From contig QANU01075461.1 of the NCBI GenBank assembly GCA_003254905.1, forward strand, positions 1-64,000: 64,000 nucleotides of DNA. Direction: 5' to 3'. The notes under the pieces are model-generated. The model saw only the letters and a list, made by a program, of their open reading frames with translations, did no database searches and was not told where the DNA came from. Position numbers and translations under genes: made by a program. Source of the stretch: Nissolia schottii (lineage: Eukaryota > Streptophyta > Magnoliopsida > Fabales > Fabaceae). Shown here piece after piece: positions 12,057 to 23,651 of the stretch (positions are counted from its first letter, which is position 1; each line of letters begins with the position of its first letter).

Positions 12057-13969
12057 ATTATTTTTAGGAATTGGATGCTTATTACATAGTCTGATTTTGA
12101 ATGCTTAATATTTTGATATTTGGTAATAATTCATCAAAATCAATTTGATTCTACAACAAAATTACACATCTCTAAAATGCTATGGCATAACTTGAATTAT
12201 GTATCTATAACACATGCAAAGCTTATGGATGTCTCCAACACAAATCTAGTTTTGTAGCTATAATTACGAAAACTAGCAAGCCCTGCATTCAATTACCCTA
12301 TGATCTTCAAAATTAAACTCCATTTTAACAAGAGCAATAAACTTAACAAGTCATTTTCCCATAGGGTTAATAAACCAATTTTAAAAATCACAATTTCCAG
12401 TAACATCGAAACAATGACTATTACCAACACAAAATACCAAAATTAAGAAGGTAAAATTAAACAGACATCTATCTTTGACAACCTAACAAGTATGGTTGAC
12501 TTAGTACTAATAATTAATTGAAATTTAACTTTGATAACCTAACAAACATCAAGGCATAGATGAGAAGATGATGGTCCGTGATAATTGGGATCATGACTCT
12601 CAAAGTACGACGGTCTTACTCTTGTTGGTGACTCAAGCCTAAAATTAAAAAAAAAGAATTGAGAACATGTCAGACACAAACATAATCAACCAAAATTCAT
12701 TGGAAAAAAACACTACTATCCCCAACTACAAGTCCATGTATATGTTAACTTTCTCTTAATATAAACCACAAAATATATAATAAGTTTTGTCCATGTATAT
12801 CAATAAGTTTATCAATTAAGCATTAGAGTTGCAAGTAATTAATTACCTGAGTGGTAGGGAAACTAGAGGCAGTTGGACAGTAATATGATCATGGAATCAA
12901 GAAAACCAGGCATTGAAATAAGACCCATACATGTTGTCCTACAAACAAATATTTCACAGTTGACAAATATTTCTCGGATTGCTTCTAATTACTAGTTTCT
13001 TTTGAATTCCTAGGACCTGAATGAATGTGTTCATGTTAAACTTAGCTGCCACTTATTTTCAATAAAGGCCAACCATATACACACAAGCACTCCGGTCTTA
13101 TTTAGTGTAGTGTACCTATATTATAGAGTTGTGTTTGTAAACTTTCCTTTCTAAGGCAATTTTTATGGCAGATAATGCTAAGAAAAACCTACGATGTTGC
13201 TAAGAAAACTAAGCCTCATAAACTAAACACATTTTAATGAATTCAAACATGAAATTCCTCATTTAGAAATTATTATACTAATTTAGGGAATGCTGGGAAA
13301 TTATTAGGGCTTTCCCAGTTCTATCACATTGATGGATCAGGAACAGAATAGTGCCATCTCTCAGATATAGCTCAGGCTATAAAAGGATCTCTATCCAGCC
13401 CTGTAGCATTATTTAAAATAAAATTAATGATTAATAAAACTTAATACACTAACTATAACTAACGCACTCAGTTATAACTAGTGATAAAAGAAATATTCAA
13501 GGAAAAAGGAAAAGTTGAAGAACTACAATAAATACAAATCTTATAAGTCGAGAGCAATATAACTGAGCCACCTTGTACAAAATAACAACTAATCTTCAGT
13601 ACTTTCCAGTTTCCACGGAAAAATAGTAGACAAGGAAAATAAGTCATACATGTTTGATTTTTCAGAATGGCAAATCAAATCGCATGCACACACTAGAAGA
13701 GAAAGCAGTGAAATTAGAATAAAATTTAAGAAGGTTATACTTACTATGACATGAATAGAGTCACTTGCAATCAAAGCTAAAATATAGTAAAAAAAAGGAC
13801 TGCCACCAAGGCATTTAGCTCCAACAAGCAATGGGTTGAAAGATTTGGAGAAACATTCTTTTTAGGTTCACTACTTTATGTAAAGTTCAAAAGCAATATA
13901 GTTTATAGGAGAAAAAAAAAGCCATAGTTCTAGCCTACTTCAGCTAAAATTTCAAGGGCGTATTTAGTA
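12057..13969. other. Intergenic, nothing recognised
   Basis: AT-rich sequence. Frames such as the one at 13589-13831 (minus) show no family motif and no codon pattern that would support a gene. Confidence 0.5.
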
Positions 13970-14248
13970 CTCCCTCCCTTTCATAATATTTGTCCAAATA
14001 TTTTTAATTTATATTTTTAAATTATTTTTTCATCTCTCATTTCAATGTTCTGTTAATTTTTTCTTTGTAACAATACCTTTATTCATTAAGTCACCATTAA
14101 TGATGTATTGGAAAGGTAATTAAATGCAACAATACAATTACATAAGGGTACTATTGTACATTCAAATGTTTCTTTTACATTACCAATAAATTTTTTTTCT
14201 TAACTCTTGTTTGTCTAAATTCGGTCACTTATTTTAGAGAGGAGACAA
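13970..14248. mobile_element. Stowaway-like (Tc1/mariner) MITE
   Basis: The left end ctccctccctttcataata is preceded by TA and matches the Stowaway terminal pattern. The right end, read in reverse complement, gives gtctcctctctaaaataagtg. The interior is AT-rich and non-coding. The exact right boundary is uncertain by a few bases. Confidence 0.55.
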
Positions 14249-14626
14249 TACTTATCATAGTACAAAATTTGATAGTGCAAGAACTAATAAAATAAAGTTT
14301 GTTAAAATTCTAATATTATATACAATTGTGTCCTTTTGCGAGTTTTTTTGGTAGGTTTTAGTGCTCCACAAGGATTTCTAAGGTAGGAACATAAAACAAA
14401 ATTGCAACGTATTATTGTGTAGTTAGTCCATCAACTTTGGTTCCATCGAGGAAATGACGGGTTGTTATGGAGCTAAAGACGGTGCCATAATACCATCAAG
14501 ACTCAAAGAAGGACATATTGTTCTTTGATGAGAAAGATATACGGGGAAGGATAGTAGAATGCTCAAAAATTCAAATAAGAAGAACCCTAGTTGATCGATG
14601 GAGGCAGCGTTGCGCACGATTTGGAG

Positions 14627-15321
14627 CATAGTTGTTAAAATTGAACCAAAAATTAATGAATCGACCATTTGTCTAGTTTGGTTATCAAGCTGGATCGAGT
14701 AAGCACTATTAGAATATATAGTTGTAGTAATTGATGATTGTAATAGTTAGTTAGGATTAGCTAATGGTTTAGCTAATTAGCTAATGGTTAGTGATTATTA
14801 GTGGTTATCATTAGCCTATATATAAGCTGTATCACTTGTAATTTTTCACAACCTTTCATTCTATCAATTCCATTCAATTCCATTTTCTCTCTTTTCTCTC
14901 CTGGTACCATGGATTTCAACAAGCATATAACTCGATCAAATCTAGTCATTCTTGTCGTGAACCAGTTGATTTTTGACGAATTGGCAAGCAAACAATTCTC
15001 CTGAACTAATCTTGAACCGCGTGCTAAAAATTCTGGAACTCAAAAATTCAAAAATTTTGTAGCCAAGGATCAAACACTATGCATGAAAAGAGGAGATGCG
15101 CTCAGCTAACACCAGGCTAAGCACACAACTATGCCATATAGTACCAGTAATTATATATACCATTCTTTTATTTGAATTAAATTATATTTTTATATATTTG
15201 TATATATATTTATTTAACTGTATCTGATTGAGTGAGTAACCTAGTAGCCCACTAGTTGAGTCAATAACCTAGAGCTTAGAGGTGTAACCAATTCGATTTT
15301 GAGTCAATTTTAATAACTATG
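14627..15321. mobile_element. hAT-like non-autonomous element
   Basis: The ends catagttgttaaaattgaa and its inverted partner ttttaataactatg form terminal inverted repeats. The flanking 8-mers atttggag and atctggga are partly alike, fitting an old 8-bp target duplication. The interior has a promoter-like, pyrimidine-rich portion (14820-14910) but no gene could be supported. It belongs to the same broad class as the element at 17080 but has different subterminal sequence. Confidence 0.55.
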
Positions 15322-16026
15322 ATCTGGGATATCTGACAGGATTCAAGATGTAAAATCATGGAGACACCATTTTAATAATAAAACAATGGTGATGGCTAAA
15401 ATGTCAATTATGGTGCTTGATGCTCCAACTAAAAAAATAACTGGTCTATCATGATCCATGAGGACATTCTTGCAATTTGTCATAAATCTATACCAAACAT
15501 CTCCTTCCTCCCCATCCCTTTGTCTGCAAATAAAAGTGTGACTAAATACAAATGGACTATCATAGTTTGTGCATCACACACCAAGTTTACAGGGTGCATC
15601 TTAACCTTCACCTAAAACTAAATCAAATAACAATCCAACATATTAAACACTCTTTAAATGATAATAATTGGATTAAACAAAATAAATAATCTATGCCCAA
15701 AACCAATGAGTCTAATTTAGAAATTGAAGAGATTAATACGCTCTTCAAATGTCTTATAATCATTACTTTAAAAATACAAATCTGCCAAAACACTAAGCCT
15801 AATTTAGCAACCTAAGATATTTAACACTCCAAAACGTCCGCACCAAAAGAAAAACATATATAGAGAAACATCTTTTCATTACTTCAGAGTTTGAATATCA
15901 CGAACAACGATTTTTCGGTGGTGCTTAGCATTGGAAAGAGACTCTTGTAGTTTTCATTTAGTCAGCCACATGAAGAATCAGCCTTACCGATCACCATCTG
16001 TAACGACTCCTACAACTCTTGTAATT
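15322..16026. other. Intergenic, downstream of the PHD/GNAT gene
   Basis: No gene or repeat was recognised. It contains the 3' flank of the minus-strand PHD/GNAT gene that ends at 16027. Confidence 0.4.
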
Positions 16027-19000
16027 CTACCAATCTTCCTCATCAGGAGGATCCATATTCAAGTCAAAAGGCCGCATATTTCCTACACCAAATTTTGGTT
16101 CCTGTCCATTCTGACTTTTAGCTTGATTGTCTTCTAGTTGACTGTCTTTGTTATCATCACCGCGACCTTTAAGGGAACGTGACACTGCAGAAAAAGGACA
16201 CTCCACAGGAGAAAAAGAGAATGAGGGAGGTTCACCTGTTCTGCATAAGGTCAAATCTTTGTACATTCTTAAAGTATGAGGGAATGTCAAAATGTTATGA
16301 GAGGCTACTTCTCTCTTCAACTCTTCGGGCAACTCGATAAAATCGAAATGATGTCTCCACATTGTAGAAGTTCCCGCAACGCATAGAATAACCAAGTTTT
16401 CAACTTTAAGTTGCCATAGGAACTGGAATAGGTAGTGACGTCGACCATTAGAAATAGTGTATGTGTAAACAATATATCATTATGAATTGTAATGGGAGGA
16501 AACTAGAAATGAGAAAAGTTTGATTTGATGTTTTAAATTGTTTTCCCAATCTCTATATATATGACTATACATGGTTGGAAGACATCTGAAAAGGGATCAT
16601 AGGGCTTTGTTGACCACTTACTCATACAATTATGGTCATTAACTTTAGAATTCCTTCGGCTTTGTATGCTTGATCTATGGCAATAAAAGGCATCTCTGCA
16701 ATTCTTTGCCCGTGAAATCTAGAAAACCATGAAGTAACAATTCAATTACAAATATTTATCTCTATCTTTGTTAATACAAAATTATAAATTTGTACTCTGA
16801 TGGCGGAGTGCCACTAAGTAATAGGAATTAGAGGTATTGATAAGTTACTATGAGTATTCACAAACTCAATAGCAAAAAATAGTTGAAAATATTTTTTGAC
16901 AGGAAAAGAATACCTTATAGAGGCTGCACCAATGATCTTGTCACCTTTCTCAAGGACAAATGTATAAAAATTGCCAAAATTAATCCTTGTTAAGTTTGAT
17001 CTGAATGGAAAATAACAAAATTGATCAAAAGGTTGTATTCTTGATCACGCTTATATGAAAATTAGAAGAATATTAGGAACATGGTTATTAATCTCTCAAG
17101 TTACGAGTTTACAAGTTCAAGTTTAAAAATTGAGTTAGTAAACTCGTATAAACTCGAGTAAATTCGGGATAAACTCACAAATTCACTATTTTAGTCAATA
17201 TTTAACATCTCAAGCCCCAAACTCAATATTTCACAAACATCACTCTTAATTATGACTTCTAAATTGAGGACATTGACATCTTGACTTATGTTATGTTGGT
17301 TTATAACATAATGATGTTTTGCTATTTTATTTTTTATGCTATTTTTATTTAATTTTGGTATATTATGACTTGTGTTTGCCTCATTATGATAATGAAAGTG
17401 AAATTTTAACTTATAACTCTTTTACTATAAATTTAGTAAATTATATTAATGTATTAAAAAAAATTATTAATTTAATAATAAGTAAACTTTTACAAGTTTA
17501 CGAGTCGAGTATACAATTCAAGTTTACCTATGTTTCATGAGTTTAGGTCAATTTGCAAGTTTAACAACCTTGATTAGGAGTAATTAGAGAGAGTTGAGTT
17601 AGAAAAACATGTTCATGCCAATACTAGAGCAGTAATGAGTTGTGCTTTAGCATGGAGAAAACTAATTTCTGTAACAATATGGCAATATACATATATTTAT
17701 ATAAATGCTTACCCACGACTGTAAATCACACTTTGAAAGATGACAAGATTAGTATGTCCGTCGGTTATTGGCTTAGAAGCTTCATTCATTAACATCCAAG
17801 CAACTAGAACCTTTGAATTTTTTTCTAAATGAAGGTTCCCAGGATCAAAGACCAACTTGGAGGTCATATCCATCGGGCGGGTAACTCTCCAGGAGTAGTT
17901 CTTGTACATACCATTTTTGATTCCAAGTGAGCCCTGCAATTTCTCATATATCTTTCGCAGAACATCAACACAAATCACGATCAAAATTAATTCTTAATGT
18001 GATGGAAAAAAAATGAAAAAATAATCTCTTCCAAACCTAGTATTTCATTTTCATGTATGACACACAAATCAGAGAAACTATTTGTACCTCCTTGCAACCT
18101 AGCCCACAATACAATTTTGAGCACTCTACAGCTTCTTTCGAGGAATCCATTTCAAATTTTCTAAAGCACCGCTGATGAACTGCAAAAACATGAAAAGTTT
18201 TATTGTCAATAACATACCAATATTGGATTATGTCAGATAAATTGGGGATGGAGAAAAGAGGAAGTCGAGGAAGGTGCTTGTAACATGCTAGTTTGGAAAG
18301 CTCTATCCCACCCCCTAGAAAAGGAAAAGAGACAAAGAAACATGAAACAAAGCTTAATGGACAAGGAGAGAAATCTTACACTTCTTTTTGCATTGGGAGC
18401 ACATGATCAATTTCTTACCACCAACCCCACAGTGTTTACAGATACAATTTGGACAAAACCAATCATAAGGAACCCTCTGCAGTTTGCAAGGCAATAATTC
18501 CAAATATTTATGTAGACCATCAAATATATCTACAAAAAAAAAGGGCTCCAAGGAAACATAAAGAGACTTTTTCCAGAAAAGGAAGTTACCTCCATATTCA
18601 AGCAAGATGGATGATATTTAGAGGGACATTTATAACAGCAGAATAAGTTTCCCCCATCTCCACAGACAAAACATGTATCATCATCTCCATGCCCACCATG
18701 TCCATGACCCTGTCCATGTCCAAGTATTGGAATCTCATCTAAACGTGAGTCCAACATTTCAATATCCAATGCCCTCGAAGTCGATGATGTTGTTTTCTTG
18801 CTTATTGTTCCTCTAGTAGACCTAAACTTTGAACAATCTGAACTAGAGTGGTATGAATCACTCTCAGTATCACTTAGATCTAGATAATTTGCCTTTTGTT
18901 CTCGAGGCCTAAGGGTGTAGGGCATATTGTTAGTTGATGGACTTTTTTCCATGACATAACTTTGTCCAAGATAACTAGCTTCCTTGTTTTGTTCTCCATA

Positions 19001-19363
19001 TGTTGCTTGATTTTGAGAAGGGCAATAATTCTGTGTAACCCGCACCCCCCATCTATTGCTCCCTTCCCCATGCCCTTGACCAAGTTCACCACTGCTTCCA
19101 CCATGTCCACCCCATTTGCGAGCATGCCCACCACGCCCACGTCTTGGAGTCTCAACCAAACTTGACTCCACCATTTCAACATCCAATGCCCTTCGAATCG
19201 ATAATGTTTGTTTTCTTCTTGTTGTTTGTCTTGTGGACCTGAACTTTGAACAATCTGAGCTAGAGTACTGGTATGAGTCACTTTCAGTACCACTTAGCTC
19301 TAGATAATTTGCCTTTTGTTCTCGAGGCCTAAGGGTGTAGTGCATATTGTTGGTTTCGGTCAT
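16027..19363 (-). CDS. IDM1-like PHD-finger / GNAT protein with DLNxxP tail
   Basis: Seven exons join in frame: 18590-19363, 18380-18476, 18088-18179, 17713-17951, 16914-17000, 16628-16718 and 16027-16422, giving 591 residues. Residues 4-74 and 144-213 are a duplicated module, each followed by a Gly/His-rich run. Then come two tandem PHD-type zinc modules ([37 protein letters not shown]) at about 231-319 and a GNAT fold of the INCREASED DNA METHYLATION 1 class ([20 protein letters not shown]). IDM1 is a nuclear histone H3 acetyltransferase that limits DNA methylation. Here the acetyl-CoA loop reads KAEGILK instead of the usual RRQGMCR, so activity is doubtful. The tail carries DLNMDP, an EAR-type repressor motif. 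Exon 6 needs a weak donor (GTATGA) just before an in-frame TGA. A TTTTTAG acceptor lies just upstream of the chosen ATG, so more 5' exons are possible; IDM1 itself is much longer. Confidence 0.8.
17080..17572. mobile_element. hAT-like element in intron 4 of the PHD/GNAT gene
   Basis: This 493-bp element has ends catggttattaatctc and the inverted gtttaacaaccttg. It is flanked by attaggaa (17072-17079) and attaggag (17573-17580), an 8-bp target duplication with one mismatch. Both subterminal regions repeat GTAAACTCG / CGAGTTTAC variants, as in the element at 3803-4858. No transposase is encoded. It lies between the exons at 17713 and 17000 and does not touch the splice sites. Confidence 0.8.
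18725..19354 (-). repeat. In-gene duplication with 420-bp period
   Basis: Two segments, 19142-19354 and 18725-18934, encode near-identical modules of about 70 residues (shared [33 protein letters not shown]). The first 40 codons are almost identical at the DNA level, so the duplication is young. The copies are in the same exon and frame, 420 bp apart. Confidence 0.9.
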
Positions 19364-19375
19364 TGAAAGTTCCAC

Positions 19376-21102
19376 ACTAAAAATGTCAATGTGCCAAAAA
19401 CATATGTGAGAGTTTTTGAATTATAAGAAATAATTTAATGAAATTTCATCACCATTTTGAAAATAATGTTTACTAAAAAATTTAATGTACATGCCGAGTT
19501 TAAATGAATCCTAATGCCATTATGAGGAATAAAAACCTTGAATTGCTTAAGTTTGATAACAGTTGTGGCACCTTGTACGGTAATTAGAACAATTCATTAT
19601 TTACTTTATGGCTTATCCTCTATTTCTGTTAGATAGGAACACACACACACACGCACGTGTCATGGTTATGTTGAATCTGCATAAGCAAATTGAAAAGTGA
19701 CCACCAATAGAAGGACTATAAAAGGGAATAACATGAATGTTTCAGCTCCCAGATCCGGAGATCCCGATTCTCGAATTCAATCAACTGGTTCTAATATTCT
19801 GTCTGAGAAGAACAATTGTCGAGGGAATTTTTTTACTTATGACCAATATTCTCCCCTATCCTTGTCAAGGAGAAAATAATGCAATCTCTATTTTTCCATT
19901 ATCAAGATCCTTCCTATTCCTCATGGAGGATTCGGGGGCTTCATTGTGAATAACAGGCCAAGGCTCCGACAGGACCTGCATCTCGAATGAATCTTCCGAT
20001 GCCAATGAGGTCGAGCGTGATGGGCCGGAACCTTCATGGCAAGGGATTATTTCCCCACTATATATAATGTTTTGTTTTTATTTTTTGTTTTTCCTTTTTC
20101 AATCATTAATTGTGGGACAATATTTGACAAAATGATGCAAGTACGCATAATCTGCTCATGATTTGAAAAATGCTTTCTTTATTATGCTTTCAAATGCTGA
20201 GCAATCAGGTATTTTAAGTCGTGGAACATATAGCCACGTTGAACAGAAACTATAAGAAGCTCAAGATATTTCATGGATTTCCAGTCCAGTTAGCCTATTC
20301 TAACAAACTTTTCTTTTGGGGTGCCGGCCCACTATTATCACCAGCATTAATTTACCAATTTATCAGGTGTAACGCAAATAATCAACAAATCTGTGTCTTT
20401 ATTCTACCAAAGTTTCCATCTAATAGCTTCTTTGCATAAACTTTCATTTTATGGTGATAAACAGATAACAATGAACATATGTTCTCTCTTCAAGTAGCTC
20501 AAAAAAACCATATTAATTAAAGAATAAAATTATAAGCTGAGAAGATAAAAAGATCAATAAGGATGAATATGGTGCTGAAAGAAGAAAATTCAAGCAAACA
20601 TATCATACCCAATACACAGAGAAGTTGGAAACCACTTTAATTACTGAAATAAAAGGTTGAAATTTTTTTCAATCAAGTAGGATATGACAACAGAATCGAT
20701 ATCAGAACATATTTGAACCATTGTTGAAGATTTCACATCAATCAAAAAAAAAAAAACAATAAACCTTCCCACATACAAAAAGGAAGTTGTCATGAAGGCA
20801 ATTCACAATTCAATTGAGTAGATTAGAACTATTTGCCCAACAGGAAAAGTCGTAATTATCTGTGACATAAAATCTCGACCATATCATATATTGCTACCAA
20901 GGTAAAAAATTACCTTCAATTTGGGAATAAGGTCTTTGCCCTAGACTCTTGATGTGTTTAATTTTATAGATTCCTTTCATCCCCTTCAAGTTTGAGTAGT
21001 GATCGATGTGAAAACAAATGATCTATATATCTAATGAGAAACCTGCACAACTTGAAATTGTCCAAAAACTTTTAGCAAAAATTTGAACTCAATGAAAATT
21101 TA
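19376..21102. other. Intergenic, 5' side of the PHD/GNAT gene
   Basis: No coding family was recognised. It would hold the promoter, and possibly further 5' exons, of the minus-strand PHD/GNAT gene. A CA-rich microsatellite lies at about 19638-19655. The block 19700-20050 is noticeably less AT-rich than its surroundings but gives no recognisable protein. Confidence 0.4.
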
Positions 21103-21543
21103 ATGTTATATATACTAACAAGAATGAAGAAATCGGTACCAAAGAAGACAAAGAAAAAGTTTCATCCCCGAGCAAGAGAAAGAGGTTGTGCAACAAATTT
21201 AGACCACATGCATTCTTCTCTGGCTAGGTCTTCACTGCAAGCACTCACAAAGAAATTAGATTCCCAAGGGAAAGTGAAGGCCTATTGCGCCTTTTGTATT
21301 GAAGAGGGCTTCCTCTTTCATTTTAAAAAAGATTTCTATAAAACAATTGTAATTAAACTCGCAAGTAACGCAAAATTGTATTGGAAAATTTCAAGAAAGT
21401 ATATAACATTATACAGAAACCAGAAGAGAGAAATTCAAAAACCAAAAATAAAAGGAGGAATCCAGTCAAGTGACAATCAATGTAATTTGACCTTCGTCAA
21501 CGCTGAGCAAACACTAGTCAAATGCGTTTCACTCACTGTCTAA
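21103..21543 (+). CDS. Unrecognised basic open frame
   Basis: A 146-residue frame opens with a true ATG. The product is very basic, with a Lys/Arg-rich start (KKSVPKKTKKKFHPRARER) and no signal peptide, membrane segment or family motif that I recognise. There is a single CxxC (CAFC) in the middle. No intron signals or neighbouring homology support it. It may be a chance frame or a decayed transposon frame. Confidence 0.15.
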   Translation: MLYILTRMKKSVPKKTKKKFHPRARERGCATNLDHMHSSLARSSLQALTKKLDSQGKVKAYCAFCIEEGFLFHFKKDFYKTIVIKLASNAKLYWKISRKYITLYRNQKREIQKPKIKGGIQSSDNQCNLTFVNAEQTLVKCVSLTV

Positions 21544-22861
21544 TCTCTCATTAATTGTAAGTTTCCTTTTGTAGATATGCCATGAGATGTGTTTTCAATT
21601 TTTTTTTATTTCCCAACCTTAAATAAGAATAAGAAGGAAAAAAAAACAAAAAACGCTTGTAGAGGTATTAGTAACTGACAATGCCATGTTATAGAGTCCT
21701 TTGTTCTGTTGCAGTACTCTTTCTTCAACATACACAGGTTTATAGAACTTGTGAATTTCCTAATGTTTAACATACGATAATGCACTAGCAATGCACATAA
21801 ATAAGTATATGTTTAGTACTTTTATTTAACACCTAATATTCTGGTAAAGTTAAAACTGAGTAATACTAGCTAATTTTAAACTTGGTCACGAGTTTGCCCA
21901 AAAATGATTTATTTGTGAAGGACGGAAAAAGGGAAGCTTCTTTCAACACTTGTTCCACATGTTACATTTTTAATTGTAGTTCACAAATTATAACTCTATA
22001 AGAATCAAGCCTGTACCTTAAAACTTTCTAGCACGTTTGGTAAAACGAAAAAAAAAGGATTTATCAGTAAAGAATAGAGGGAAAAAAAAAGTGGAACTCC
22101 TTTCAGACAATTTTTGTACATGTAATTTTAGTTGTATCATCAGTCATATCTACCTGCCCAAAGTTGCTTTGCTTTGAGCAAGTAAAAGAATCCTTAGGCC
22201 TACCTTGTTCATCAATCCTTAGTTACCCTGTTTTGAGCCATGAAAGAGCCTATTTTATTGGCCAACAGTCTGTATGCCAATGTGCCCATTTTTTTGTATG
22301 ACCCCATTGATCCTTGAGTTACATTCAAGCCTAAAATTCCCAAGTTCATGAGAATAAGGCAACTCTCTTTCAAGTCACAACTCTTTGAAACTAAGAAGGA
22401 AAAGTAACAAAAAGGGAAGCGAATCAAAACAACACAAAATGGTGGCTGCCACAAGTTAAGGAAGAGGAATTAAAGTTTAAAAAAGGAAAAAAAAAGGAGA
22501 AATCTTGTTGAATAAAGTGTATAAATCCTCTTCCCAAAGCTTAAGGTCATTCTAAGGCGTGAAAGTTCAGACAAAAAAGCGGGCGTAAGAGTTGCAACCC
22601 AACAAGTTGCGGGTTGTTAAAAGGTAGTGAACCTTGGGAACTAAGGTTCCTCAAGTTGATGGTAGGAAAATCCTAAATGAGTATTTCGACTTACCTTTAA
22701 CCCTACAATACAATACAAGCCAAGGAAAAGACCTCTTGATCTTATTTTAGTTGTAGCTCACATGGAAATAGACTAGGTGAATTGTGAACTCTTGAGTAGT
22801 TTTGTCTTGTATTAACATTTCTGATATATGTCATGAAATATAGGGTGGATTCGGCTAGATA
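21544..22861. other. Intergenic, nothing recognised
   Basis: No gene or clear repeat was recognised. Short A-rich tracts occur at 22050-22095 and 22478-22495. Confidence 0.45.
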
Positions 22862-22987
22862 ATATTTCTTTATCCCTATAGCATGTGCCTTTCTCATTAA
22901 AAGTTGAAATGATTGGTTCTAAATCCATATCATGCGTATTAATTGTCTTTGGCACACATAGTTATGGTTGCTCCATTATGGTTATAT
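22862..22987. repeat. 126-bp direct repeat, left copy
   Basis: This segment matches 23526-23651 with no gaps and about 10 differences. The Mutator-like element at 22994-23525 lies between the two copies. 126 bp is far longer than a transposon target duplication, so a local duplication is the more likely cause. Confidence 0.9.
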
Positions 22988-22993
22988 CGTTAT

Positions 22994-23525
22994 GGTTAAA
23001 TATTTTTTTAGTTCCTTATAAATTTCAAATTTTGTGTATTATCCTGCATAAAGGTTTTTGTTATAAATCATCCCTCATAAATATTTTTTGTAAGGTTTTA
23101 GTCCCTACCGTCATGTTAAGCCGTTAACTGCTAACATGACAGTTAAATTGGTCACATGGCAGGTCATGTGCCACACACGTGACACAGTTAACCCAACCAT
23201 TACTTCCTCTGTTTACTCTCGTGTGGCTCTCAGCGTATGCTTGCTGTCTTCTTCTTTTCTCCTACAACTCCGTGAGCTGCCACCCCCAACACTTCTAGCA
23301 AAGCGACATCACCTATGCACTCTCACATACTTTTATCCTCCCTCTTTCTCTCACCTTTGCCACATGGCTAAGATAATTGTCATGTTAGCAAGTAATGACT
23401 TAACATGACGAAAGACACTAAAACTTTACCAAAAAAAATATGAGGGACAATTTTTAGCAAAAAAATTTATGAGGGGTAAAACACAAAATTTAAAATTTAT
23501 GAGGGAATAAAAACGTATTTAACCC
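22994..23525. mobile_element. Mutator-like non-autonomous element with ~145-bp inverted ends
   Basis: The left arm (22994-23137) starts ggttaaatat and the right arm (23379-23525) is its inverted partner, ending cgtatttaaccc. The start resembles the terminal motif GGGTTAAATATGTTTTT seen widely in legume Mutator-like elements. Paired blocks such as gctaacatgac / gtcatgttagc are visible in the arms. The 240-bp core is less AT-rich than the arms, but its frames match nothing I know. Neither transposase nor a 9-bp duplication was found. Confidence 0.75.
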
Positions 23526-23651
23526 ATATTTCTTTATCCCTATAACATGTGCCTTTATCCTTAAAATTTGAAATGCTTGGATCTAAATCCATACCATGCT
23601 TATTAATTGTCTTTGGCACACATAATTATGTTTGCTCCATTATGGTTATAT
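23526..23651. repeat. 126-bp direct repeat, right copy
   Basis: Gap-free partner of 22862-22987, about 92% alike. It begins immediately after the last base of the Mutator-like element. Confidence 0.9.
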
